From Bacteroidales bacterium (GTDB lineage Bacteria; Bacteroidota; Bacteroidia; Bacteroidales; Lentimicrobiaceae), in NCBI GenBank assembly GCA_016705005.1, contig JADIZB010000035.1, positions 1 to 64,000 on the forward strand: 64,000 bases of DNA. The letters run 5' to 3'. The notes beneath the pieces were generated by a model that searched no databases, had not been told where the DNA came from, and saw only the letters and a list, made by a program, of their open reading frames with translations. The stretch's first letter is position 1; the number at the start of each line of letters is the position of its first letter. Positions 1 to 8,237 of this stretch are shown piece by piece. Made by a program: the position numbers and the translations under genes.

Positions 1-30
1 AGCGAAAGCCTGCGGGCTTTTTACTTTTTT
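1..30 (+). terminator. Rho-independent terminator of an upstream gene outside the window
   Basis: AAAGCC (5-10) and GGCTTT (15-20) form a short stem, followed by a T-rich tract to position 30. It would end a plus-strand gene lying before the window. Confidence 0.5.
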
Positions 31-73
31 AAACAGGATTTCTGATAGAAATAAACATTCGTCTGTAATCCAG

Positions 74-405
74 ATGTTGGCACACGTCTTAACTTCTGAC
101 GCGTGCCCGGGACTCAGATCATTGCGATATCAGAAGCAAAAAGTCTGTTTTATACAAATGTTGGCGCACATCTTAACTTCGATGCGTGCCCAGGCCTCAG
201 ATCATTACAATATTAAAAGCATAAAGTCTGTTATATGACAAATGTTGGCACGCGTCTTAACTTCTAACGAGTGTCCAGGCCTCAGATCATTGCAATAGCA
301 GAAGCAAAAATCTGTTTATACAAATGTTGGCGCGCATCTAAACTTCGATGCGTCCCAGGCTTCCGGTTCATTGCAATTATAGAAGCAAAAGTCAGTTTTA
401 TACTT
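74..405. repeat. Four tandem ~84-bp repeats, each carrying a hairpin
   Basis: Units start with ATGTTGG at 74, 158, 242 and 324, giving periods of 84, 84 and 82. Each unit holds an inverted repeat around a loop of the type TTAACTTC. The arms change together between copies: unit 1 has ...CGTC/GACG..., while unit 2 has ...CATC/GATG.... Each unit then carries CAG(A/G)TCATTGCAAT and a GAAGCAAAAAGTCTGTT-like tail. No unique spacers sit between units, so it is not a CRISPR array. The fourth unit runs into the 3' end of the DUF1801 gene. The function is unknown. Confidence 0.85.
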
Positions 406-788
406 AACGCAATGTTTCATCCAGTCATGGATAACCTCTTCGAGCCCCGGTCTGGCAATGATTATTTCATCCGCATTTTTAAACGATGCAACAGCCCTGT
501 CATTTTCTTTCCACACGAGTAATCCCGTTTTGTCCTTAATCAATTTTTCTTCCGGCTGTTTTATTTTCTTCGCCCCTGGTGAAAATCAACTGAATCAGTT
601 CGGGGGCTGAATTTCATGGTCAGCCGGTCCTGATCGTTGTAGCAATAGTTGGGACCGTTCCATTTAATGTTTTCAGTCAATCCTGCATCTGAGCCAAGTA
701 TGATCTGACGCAAAAGCTCAATTTCAGCCCGCAAAGGGTGATTTAATCCATCCAGGAACTTTGTTACTTCGCTGTTCAGTGTGCTCAT
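316..788 (-). pseudogene. DUF1801 (YdhG-like) protein, frameshifted
   Basis: Reading from 788 (MSTLNSEVTKFLDGL...), the first 75 codons match the start of DUF1801 proteins, small soluble alpha/beta proteins of unclear function, including the conserved IKWNGPNYCY stretch. The frame breaks near 575-585. A second frame carries the usual C-terminal half (KDKTGLLVWKENDRAVASFK... to IHDWMKH). One extra G in the GGGG run would join the two as ...FHQGAKKIKQPEEK. The tail after WMKH is encoded by the last unit of the adjacent tandem repeat, so the native stop has been lost or displaced. It could be a true pseudogene or an intact gene with one sequencing error. Confidence 0.6.
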
Positions 789-829
789 TTCTGACGTCTT
801 GTTTTCTGGTTATTGTTTAATAAACCTTC

Positions 830-2708
830 TTACCGCATAACCTTGTTTATTTTAATGCCCAATGCATAAATCCCTTTGCCAGATTTGTCAGGTCAATCTG
901 GGTTTCAGGAGATCGTAATGAAATGCGTCTGATGAAACGGCCATCCATGCCCATGATTTCAATGTCGGTGTTTTCATAGTTCACGAGTTCAATATTCAAT
1001 TTGTCCTTTGCCCGGATTCGGATAAACACGAACACCGGAAAAATCAGATTCATTCCTTTGCACCTACTACCTCATCCAGCGATCGCACCCATACACCCTT
1101 ACCGCGGGTTCCCGCATAAATATTTGTTTCATCCACTGTCAGTGCCCTGACTTCTGTAAGGGCCAGGCCTGTGTTGATTTTCGACCAGTGGCCGCCGTTA
1201 TCTGTTGACTGATGGACACCATCGGGGTCAGTACCTGCAAAAACAGAGGAACCACGCATTGCAAATGCATAAACTCTACTTGATGAAAACACCCCGGATG
1301 CATGCGTCCAATAGCCTCCATGGTCATAGGAAATATAGATACCACCAACTTCCGTTCCGGCAAGCACCGTTTCTCCGGTAATGATCAGCGACAGAATTCG
1401 TTTATTACCGATGTTGCATCCATATGGGTCCAGTGGAGGCCGTTATCCGACGATCCATACACCCCGTCAAAGGTCCCCGCGTAAATATAACCTCCTCCGG
1501 CGCCAATGACTCAACGCCGGGCAGATCACTATCAGTTCAGTCCAGGAATCCCCGTTGTTACCGGTTGAAAAACTCTTCCGTCCATGGTTCCGGCATACAC
1601 CATGTTGTCTCCCGCAGCCAGCTGTAATATACAGGTCTGAAAGCCCTGGTTCCTCCGGGTCCATGTCTGACCGTAATTTTCGGATATAAAAACTCCACTG
1701 CTGAACGTTCCGGCAAACGCAACAGAACCGTTTACAGCCAGTTCAGTAACATAGGTGTCGCCGATGCTGTCGTTTGTGAAATCCCAGACGGACCCGCCGT
1801 CCAGCGTGGTATAAAGTTCACCTGCAAGGTTGAATGCGAACACCTCCCGTGCCGGAGGTAACCCCAGATCAACAGCTGTCCAGCTTGCAGCACTGCTCAA
1901 CAGAGGCGAACAAACCTGGCAGCCGTACCTGCGTAAAGTGTTGAACCGGCAACAGCCAGTGACAGAATTGAGGGATATTCGTTGGCAGATACATCAAAAG
2001 GCAGGCCGTTGTTGACGGCTGTCCAGTTTGTTCCGTTATCCGGATGATTTAAATATCCCATAGCCCCTCCCGCTTTCACCGGCAAAATATCGGTGCCATT
2101 CGTTGCCAGCGACCTGATATAGTTGGGACAACCATTGCTGCAGTTTACCCAGTTGCTTCCATTGTCCGCTGACCGGTAAATGCCCGATTGTGTTCCGGCA
2201 AAACATCCGGGCCTTTCACCACCAGTGAGTAGACAGTAGCGCTCTCGGGAATTCCGGTATTCGCCTGTACCCAGGTAACTCCGTGATCGTAAGAAACATA
2301 AATTCCGTCTTCAGTATAGTTCATCCCACGTCCGGTGCCGGCAATAAAGAGCAACTTCCGGTATTCACCATTGCATTCACGCTAAGGTACTGCAGCCCGC
2401 TGAGTGTCCAGTACTGCCCTCCATCTGCCGACATAAACACACCGTTGTAGGTGCCGGCAAATACCCCGGTTTCATCGGTGACAAACGACCGGACATCGGG
2501 ATAATTGATGCCCGCATTCGATTGTACCCAGGTTATTCCGTTGTCACCGGAGAGATAAATGGCATAGTTTGACCCGGCGAACAGGGTATTACCGTTTCTG
2601 GCAAAACAATTGATGATGCCCCCGTAAGGGCCATGGGTTTGCTGCCATTGCGCACTGACCATGTGCGAAAACCAAGAATGGCGAGAATGAGCAGTGCAAT
2701 TTTTTCAT
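830..2708 (-). pseudogene. Secreted beta-propeller (sortilin/BNR-like) protein with T9SS sorting domain, many frameshifts
   Basis: At least six fragments in different minus frames form one protein of about 620 residues. The N-terminus at 2708 gives a signal peptide (MKKIALLILAILGF...) only if the A6 run after ATG is read as A7. Then come repeated blades with the pattern 'vFAGTxxGVfxSxDxGxxWtxxNxGl', seen in the pieces 2321-2662, 2145-2354, 1897-2085, 1532-1900 and 1050-1367. The last piece (about 847-1053) resembles a T9SS type A sorting domain (MGMDGRFIRRISL...). Reading GGG as GGGG near 870 restores its end as KGIYALGIKINKVMR with a stop at 830. Such proteins are exported by type IX secretion. 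The breaks look like homopolymer indels, so decay versus sequencing error is open. Confidence 0.6.
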
Positions 2709-3222
2709 TGGGCTGTTATTTTATGATGACAGATACAAATTTCTCAGTAAAACTGATAATACCTGTAACTTTTTATTTCTGATCAGGCCTTTATTAATCC
2801 GGATACCTTGCTTATAATCCCCTATATAATTATTTCATAAGTTTCAGGATTTTTCAGTTCAACCATACAATCATGAACTGATTGATTTACAAAATTCGGA
2901 TAAAATCAGGAATGGATGGGTTTCTCGAGTTTTATTCAGAACATTACATTACCCGTCATACAATTGATTCATAAGGATTCAGTCAGCACAGGGATACAGG
3001 GCACGGTTATTTTATTGGGACGGCAATTCCTACACCTTCAGTTGAAGATTTGATGCTCAACCGATCATTAAATTTCAACAAATTCCCAGCTTTCTAGCAT
3101 TTGAAAATGATATTACATGAAAGATAAAACCCACAAAGCCAACACCTACACCTGCATATATAAAGTTTTCCGGCTTCTAACTTTGTCTTTCATCATATTG
3201 GGTACAAAGATAATTACCATAC
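2709..3222. other. Intergenic stretch without a recognisable gene
   Basis: AT-rich, with short open frames only. An inverted repeat CAGTTCA (2855-2861) / TGAACTG (2874-2880) with a 12-base loop is visible, without a following T run. Nothing else can be supported. Confidence 0.5.
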
Positions 3223-3620
3223 TTAACCCTCAAGGGCTAATCCTATTTGAGCCAGGGTGGCAAAATTGACTAATTCATTTCCAATTTCCTCGAATGGGGA
3301 AGCTGAGGGATTGACTAAACCACTTTGAGAAGGTGTTAACCTACGAGTAAGAACCAATATGTTTCGGAAGTAATTGTTCTGTCTGCCAGATATAGTCCTC
3401 CATTCCAAAAGTACTGGTAAACATGACCTATTGAGATAATTGAAACTTCTTCATTACCGGGTGTAGTATAAATAATTGACTGAAATTTACCATTCAGTTC
3501 AATGATCTTACAGGGTATCTTCACTTTACTATTGGTTATGATGGTCCATCATCGCTACCTGGCCCCTTGTGTATAGGCCAAGGACAACAAAAAGGACTAT
3601 GAGCATGGGTATTGTTTCAT
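3223..3620 (-). pseudogene. Possible small secreted hypothetical protein, frameshifted
   Basis: Two overlapping minus frames (3336-3524 and 3223-3408) together with an upstream hydrophobic stretch (MLIVLFVVLGLYTRGQV from 3606) look like one protein of about 130 residues with a signal peptide, broken by two or three single-base indels. After the signal comes a stretch running through VKIPCKIIELNGKFQ and VSIISIGHVYQYFWNGGLYLA. The last piece ends in NELVNFATLAQIGLALEG. I do not recognise the family. The codon use is plausible but the case rests on frame-joining. Confidence 0.28.
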
Positions 3621-3766
3621 GATAATTATTCTTAAAAGTTCGGATAAAAAGCGGGTAAATCATTCATTCAACTGGAGTTTGGTTGAGGGAAATTTAGAAA
3701 TTAACTTCATGGTTTTAAATTCTTGCACATCGATGCAATAAACTAAGAAATTAATAGTCTAAAAAG

Positions 3767-4370
3767 CTAATGTTTAATTGTTTTGGCGAGTGCTGATATA
3801 ATGCTATCAACTTTAGCTTCGGGAAGAGAAAATGATGTATCTACATCAAATAACCTACCATAAAGTTGATTATAAATATATGAAGCAAGAGCTGCTAATT
3901 TTTTTAAATCATCAGCAGATATAGCTAAAACCATACCAGGAAGATCTTCATCATAAGTGTGCATATACTTTTATCTCGATGGGCTTTAGCCTCTTTATGA
4001 ACTTATCATTCGTTTTAATCTGTCCAACAATACTTAAACAAGTTGAAACAACAGATTCTCTTGATTTATGAAGATTAGGAATTAATTCACCTTGAAATTC
4101 TGACACCGGAACCTGCCGATTAGTTTCCAATTTCAACATTAATTGATCATCATATTCACAATCAATCAACTTCTTTAGAAGATGGAAATATGAATAATGA
4201 TGTGATCCGCTTTCAGAGAATAACTTAGTAAGTTCTACTGTACAGATGTAAAACATATGATGCTGATAGTGTAAAAAGAATGGCCAACGTCTAATTTGGT
4301 TTTCTAAGCCATTCCCATCAACTTTTGAAATAGCTAAAAGGTTTTGAAGGGCAATAGGTAGAAACAGTAA
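3767..4370 (-). pseudogene. HEPN-like protein resembling AbiU2, frameshifted and without a clear start
   Basis: The frame is open from 4370 to 3951, with no ATG before 4256 although the upstream codons read sensibly (LQNLLAISKVDGNG...). It continues in another frame to 3767. Reading the AAAA run at 3968-3971 as AAA joins them as ...IEIKYMHTYDEDLPG.... The aromatic-rich helix FFLHYQHHMFYICTVELTKLF followed by SYFHLLKKL, with a late His in a K-x-x-H setting, is the layout of AbiU2-type HEPN proteins (putative RNases of abortive-infection or toxin systems). The Arg of the usual R-x4-6-H motif is not evident. The AT-rich composition differs from the flanks and suggests transfer. The family call is from memory of the pattern and is tentative. 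Confidence 0.38.
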
Positions 4371-4412
4371 TTATCTTGCTTACAATATTGAGTATATTTC
4401 TATATAATTAGT

Positions 4413-4694
4413 TTAATTATTTGCTTTGTCGTCATTTTTAAAATCGGATTTTTTTAATAAAACTCTAATTATATATAATAGTAAAAGTAACAAAAAAAAT
4501 AAATATGGTTTTACATTTATCAAAATATCAAATTGAAAAATGGTTTTACGAATATCTGCCTATTCCGGTGAATGCTGGTTAAGTAATGGGGCAAAACACT
4601 CAACCGGCGCCTGTGTACCATGCCCAAAAGTATTAAACTGTATGCTTCCCGAATCTGAGATTAGTAATACTGATTTCTTTGTTGTCTGGTCCAT
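4413..4694 (-). pseudogene. Possible small membrane protein interrupted by an in-frame TAG
   Basis: ATG at 4694 opens a frame of 44 codons (MDQTTKKSVLLISDSG...), stopped by TAG at 4560-4562. The same frame then continues without another stop to TAA at 4413-4415. The second part holds a very hydrophobic helix (YLFFLLLLLLYIIRVLL) followed by a basic and acidic tail. If TAG replaced a sense codon, the product would be a 93-residue tail-anchored protein just upstream of the HEPN-like gene on the same strand. It has no recognisable family, and the single substitution could be a real nonsense mutation or an error. Confidence 0.28.
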
Positions 4695-4952
4695 TGTTTT
4701 TAAGTTGATTTAATGAAACAACGTCTTTTTTCAATAAACACCCTCAGATCATCCCGAACTGCCCTTTGTGAGACTGTGTAACTTAAAGTTAGTTGAACAG
4801 ATTGAATGAAGTAGCTTCTAAATCAACCCTGTCTTTTGCAGATCCACAGAATAAAATTCTCGGCCGTTTTCATACCGATTCCTGTAAAGATTCTAAAATT
4901 CACCTGATGCTTAGGGAAAGTGAGAAGACTAAGTTGAAATTTTCATCCAAAA
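4695..4952. other. Intergenic region before the nucleotide-sugar dehydrogenase
   Basis: A plus-strand frame without ATG (about 4804-4969, FADPQNKILGRFHTDS...) is open for roughly 55 codons. It has no start or family support and is not called a gene. Nothing else is visible. Confidence 0.35.
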
Positions 4953-4984
4953 CTTGTGAAGAATCATAAATTCACGTAGGTTTG
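4953..4984 (+). promoter_or_regulatory. Bacteroidetes-type promoter of the nucleotide-sugar dehydrogenase gene
   Basis: CTTG (4953-4956) lies 20 bases before TAGGTTTG (4977-4984), matching the Bacteroidetes primary-sigma pattern TTTG-N19-21-TAnnTTTG. Transcription would begin near 4991, leaving a leader of about 55 bases before the ATG at 5046. Confidence 0.5.
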
Positions 4985-5045
4985 ATATAGGAATAAATAT
5001 CCATCCTGAGCTTTCCTCTCACTCAAAACAATAAAATATCGCATT

Positions 5046-6695
5046 ATGTCAGATGAAAAAATGTGGTCGGTAAGTCCCTCGGGGGAGCAGTTTGCCATTC
5101 CCCTGAAAAATGAATACATTGTTGAAAAGGAACGGATCCGCGTTTTGGTGGACCAGGCCCGGGCCGAAGGCAAAGAGATTGTCGTGGTGATGGGCGTTGG
5201 ATTCGTGGGCGCCGTAATGGCCGCCATCGTTGCCGATACCGTGGATGCTGCCGGCAAACCTTCGAAATTCGTGATCGGCTGCCAGCGGCCCAGCCAGCGG
5301 AGCTACTGGAAAATACCAATGCTCAACCGGGGCGAGTCACCCGTGAAGGCCGAAGACCCGGAAGTTGACCAGATTATTTCACGATGTGTCAGCGATAAGA
5401 AAACACTCACCGCATCCTACAACAGCGAAGTACTCGAATTTGCCGATGTGGTGGTGGTTGATGTGCAGTGCGATTTCGCCAAGAAGGAACTGGGCAATAT
5501 GAAATCGGGTGAGGCCGATATGGCCGCCCTCGAAGCCACCCTGAAAACCATCGGTGAAAGTATACAGCCCCACTGTCTTACCCTGATCGAGACCACCGTA
5601 GCCCCCGGCACCACCGAGTTTGTGGCCTGGCCCATTTTGAAAAAGGCCTTCGCCCGCCGTGGCATCAAATCTGTTCCCTTACTGGCGCACAGCTTTGAAC
5701 GGGTGATGCCCGGAAGGGAATATGTGTCGAGCATCCGCGATTTCTGGCGGGTTTGTTCGGGCTGCGAGGCCGAAGCACGCAGCAGGGTGGAGAAATTCCT
5801 CCGCGAAGTGCTCAACACCAGAGACTTCCCGCTGACGGTGATGGACCGCCCCATCGAATCGGAAACCACCAAGATCGTCGAGAATTCATACCGGGCCACC
5901 ATACTGGCCTATATGAACGAGTGGAGCCTGTTTGCCGAGCGCAATGGCGTTGACCTGATCAAGGTAATCAACGCGATCAAAATGCGGCCGACCCATTCCA
6001 ACATGATCTTCCCCGGCCCGGGGGTGGGTGGTTATTGCCTGCCCAAGGACGGCGGGCTGGGTTACTGGGCTTACCGGCACATTCTGGGTTTCGATGATGG
6101 AGATGATATTTTCAGGATCACGCCGACTGCCATCGACATCAACGATACCCGGGCATTGCATGTGGCCGAACTTACCCGCGACGCGCTGCGTAATATGGCC
6201 CGCTACATTGCCGGTGCCGAGGTGGTGATCTGCGGGGCCAGCTACCGCCAGGATGTGGGCGACACACGCTACAGCGGCAGCGAACTGGTGGTGCGCAAAC
6301 TCACCGAGATGGGGGCCGAAATGCGCATCCATGATCCCTATGTGGATCACTGGTATGAACTGGAAACCCAGGACGACTACCCCTCACCGGGTCATTCGTG
6401 GAGCCGCTTCTTCCGCAACCAGGATCACCTGACCGAATCAAGGGTACAGAAAGATTTGCCGGCAACCCTCAAAGGGGCGGAGGCTGTTATCTTTGCTGTG
6501 CCACATACCGAATACATGACGCTTTCGCCCGACGATATCGTGAAATGGGCAGGTCAGCCGATTGCAGTTATCGACTGTTTCGGCATTCTGCCCGACAGCG
6601 CCATCCGCAGGTATTTTGAGCTGGGCTGCGAAGTGAAGGCCCTTGGGCGGGGACACATCCAGCGGATCAAAAAAGAGGTGAAAGACAACCTGTAA
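5046..6695 (+). CDS. UDP-glucose/GDP-mannose dehydrogenase family protein (nucleotide-sugar dehydrogenase)
   Basis: This 549-residue cytosolic enzyme should oxidise the C6 hydroxyl of a nucleotide sugar to a uronic acid with two NAD+, feeding capsule, O-antigen or glycoprotein synthesis. An N-terminal Rossmann motif VVVMGVGFVGAVMA lies near residues 47-60. The central domain has ETTVAPGTTEF. The catalytic Cys331 sits in GVGGYCLPKDGG, and a C-terminal UDP-binding domain follows (VVICGASYRQDVGDTRYS). At 549 residues it is about 100 longer than WecC/TuaD-type enzymes, with extra sequence at the N-terminus and in the C-terminal domain, so the substrate cannot be named. It appears monocistronic, with a promoter at 4953-4984 and a terminator at 6721-6770. 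No other sugar-nucleotide genes are adjacent. Confidence 0.9.
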   Translation: MSDEKMWSVSPSGEQFAIPLKNEYIVEKERIRVLVDQARAEGKEIVVVMGVGFVGAVMAAIVADTVDAAGKPSKFVIGCQRPSQRSYWKIPMLNRGESPVKAEDPEVDQIISRCVSDKKTLTASYNSEVLEFADVVVVDVQCDFAKKELGNMKSGEADMAALEATLKTIGESIQPHCLTLIETTVAPGTTEFVAWPILKKAFARRGIKSVPLLAHSFERVMPGREYVSSIRDFWRVCSGCEAEARSRVEKFLREVLNTRDFPLTVMDRPIESETTKIVENSYRATILAYMNEWSLFAERNGVDLIKVINAIKMRPTHSNMIFPGPGVGGYCLPKDGGLGYWAYRHILGFDDGDDIFRITPTAIDINDTRALHVAELTRDALRNMARYIAGAEVVICGASYRQDVGDTRYSGSELVVRKLTEMGAEMRIHDPYVDHWYELETQDDYPSPGHSWSRFFRNQDHLTESRVQKDLPATLKGAEAVIFAVPHTEYMTLSPDDIVKWAGQPIAVIDCFGILPDSAIRRYFELGCEVKALGRGHIQRIKKEVKDNL

Positions 6696-6720
6696 GTATA
6701 CATCTGATTAAAATACGAAG

Positions 6721-6770
6721 TCCCCTCCCCTTCCGGTATTCATCCGAAAAAGGGAGGGGATCTGTTTTTA
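6721..6770 (+). terminator. Rho-independent terminator after the nucleotide-sugar dehydrogenase
   Basis: TCCCCTCCC (6721-6729) pairs with GGGAGGGGA (6752-6760) and is followed by TCTGTTTTTA. It lies 25 bases after the stop codon. Confidence 0.75.
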
Positions 6771-6960
6771 TTGACCCTGGAATGGTACCCGGTGAATCGT
6801 ATCTGAAACTTACCAGCTTCAGGCACTGTAAATGGTTGACACGGGGCATTCATTTCGGTATTTATATCCCCGAACTATTGCAAAAAACCGGATACAGCGC
6901 GGGGTCATAAAGAAATAAAAGGTTTTGATCAGCTGAAAACGCTAAAAAGTAATTTTTTCT

Positions 6961-6992
6961 CTTGCAAAAAGAACCTTCACGCTTTATATTTG
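6961..6992 (+). promoter_or_regulatory. Bacteroidetes-type promoter of the 71-residue protein gene
   Basis: CTTG (6961-6964), 20 bases, then TATATTTG (6985-6992). The spacing is identical to that of the promoter at 4953-4984. The inferred leader is about 100 bases. Confidence 0.55.
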
Positions 6993-7098
6993 CCAGACCG
7001 GACTTTTCTGAACTCCTGCCTGCTACCCCACCTATACGCCGGAACACTTCTTAACAATTTTATTTATTCAATTATTCTATTCTTATAGCTTTACCAAT

Positions 7099-7314
7099 AT
7101 GAACAGGGAAATACGTAAGAAATTCCAGGAATTTATAGGTCAAAAGATCAGTGCAAGATTCGATCCACGTTCTGACACATGGATTTTGCATACAAGGGCA
7201 GAAGAGGATCTGAATGCTTTGATCACAGACGTTAACGATGACTGCCTGATCCTTGAAATAGAAAACAGCACCAGCTATATCCCCTTCCGGTCGATAAGTA
7301 CAGTATGGGTATAA
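7099..7314 (+). CDS. Small conserved hypothetical protein (possible small beta-barrel)
   Basis: The 71-residue product (MNREIRKKFQEFIGQKISARFDP...) has no signal peptide or membrane helix. It alternates predicted beta strands (ISARF, TWILHTR, ALITDVN, CLILEIE, TSYIPFRSISTVWV) in the manner of LSm/SH3-like small barrels, which suggests an RNA- or protein-binding role but no specific function. The start is fixed by the ATG after an AT-rich leader behind a good promoter at 6961-6992. It stands alone. Confidence 0.65.
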   Translation: MNREIRKKFQEFIGQKISARFDPRSDTWILHTRAEEDLNALITDVNDDCLILEIENSTSYIPFRSISTVWV

Positions 7315-7584
7315 CAGGAATACCAGGTCCGGAATCTGAGATAAACCGGTGAAAGACCTGATTGCGGAGCGGTACAGTCTTCTGCCGCGGCATTATTTCC
7401 CAACATTAAAGCAAGCCCGCTTTCAGCCATTCTGTTTTTTACGGGATTTATTGCCGTAAATACCGATGTACCCCTTTCCCGATCATTCATTGCTTTTCAC
7501 TTATTGTCCGGTAAACTTTTGAAATTACTCATGAGAATCTCTACTTCACTTTGTTACATTCAGAATAACAATACATTAGCCTTG
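7315..7584. other. Gene-free spacer
   Basis: Part of a 920-base gap. Minus-strand open frames here (for example 7275-7490) run through low-complexity sequence and have no start support. No feature is seen before the hairpin at 7585. Confidence 0.4.
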
Positions 7585-7633
7585 GAAGAGGGTGGCCTTG
7601 TGGCAGCGCTGCAACCACCAGGCCACCCTCTTC
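7585..7633. repeat. Long GC-rich inverted repeat
   Basis: GAAGAGGGTGGCC (7585-7597) is perfectly complementary to GGCCACCCTCTTC (7621-7633), with an inner GTGG/CCAC pair around AGCGCT. A short A run follows but there is no T run, so it is not a clear plus-strand terminator. On the minus strand the run after the stem is weak as well. It could be a REP-like element or a MITE end. Confidence 0.6.
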
Positions 7634-7652
7634 TAAAAACCAGGTAACTCAA

Positions 7653-7679
7653 TGTCATTCTGAGCGTTAGCGAAGAACC
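7653..7679. repeat. REP-like dispersed repeat
   Basis: The 27-base stretch contains TGTCATTCTGAGCG followed by TTAGCGAAGAACC. It resembles the widely dispersed intergenic repeat of the form TCATTCTGAGCG...GCGAAGAATC known from many bacterial genomes. It sits next to the hairpin at 7585-7633, in keeping with an intergenic repeat cluster. Confidence 0.4.
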
Positions 7680-7874
7680 GACTAAAAGGAGCTCACCGAA
7701 GGTAATCTCATATTTTTTACCGGACAACAGTGATTGCTTTTCGGAGAAAAATCCTGATATGGAAATTAGAATTGCTGACCTCACATCTGCAGTTTCAAAT
7801 GTCATGGGATTCCATTCAGTACTTAACGGACTGTTACCCGGTCGGTTCCGGCATGATCTGAAAATCAATTCATT

Positions 7875-7948
7875 ATTATTTTTATTTAGACTGAATTAAT
7901 TTTATTTTCCTTCAAATGTCGGAAATGCTATCCCGTAATGTATCTTTG
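7875..7948 (+). promoter_or_regulatory. Promoter region of the subtilisin-like gene, shared with the next gene
   Basis: ATTATTTTTATTTAG (7875-7889), ATGTCGGAA (7916-7924) and the -7 box TATCTTTG (7941-7948) recur at 11435, 11476 and 11501 with exactly the same 41- and 66-base offsets. TATTTAGACTGAATTAA looks like an imperfect palindrome (a possible repressor site). The inferred transcription start near 7955 leaves a leader of about 280 bases before 8238. Confidence 0.6.
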
Positions 7949-8237
7949 CCGCACCCGGAGGTATAAAGTAAACAAAAACATACAATCAGACTACGCCAGC
8001 TAATAGAATCTCAATACTTTAGTACATCTCGCCAATTAATTTTCCGCTTCACCACTTTTTAATGCTGGAATAAGATGATCATTTGCGTGTCCGAAAGGTC
8101 ACATCTGATATAATTTCAGCGGAGCACCTTGCAAATTTATCAATACAGGATTGAAAAAATGACTGAATCTGTTCAAAGGAGCAGGTTATTTCATTTCAAT
8201 CTCCTTAAACTATTGTTCAACCTAGATTAAATGTATC

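Noticed and set aside
74..405. Possible CRISPR array or integron attC array
   Set aside because: Repeats are contiguous 84-bp units with no unique spacers between them, no cas or integrase gene is nearby, and there are no attC core sites.
5417..6350. Long minus-strand open frames opposite the nucleotide-sugar dehydrogenase
   Set aside because: They are antisense shadows caused by GC-rich third positions in the dehydrogenase gene.
7560..7868. 102-codon minus-strand open frame
   Set aside because: It runs through the long hairpin and the REP-like element and has no plausible start context or family pattern.
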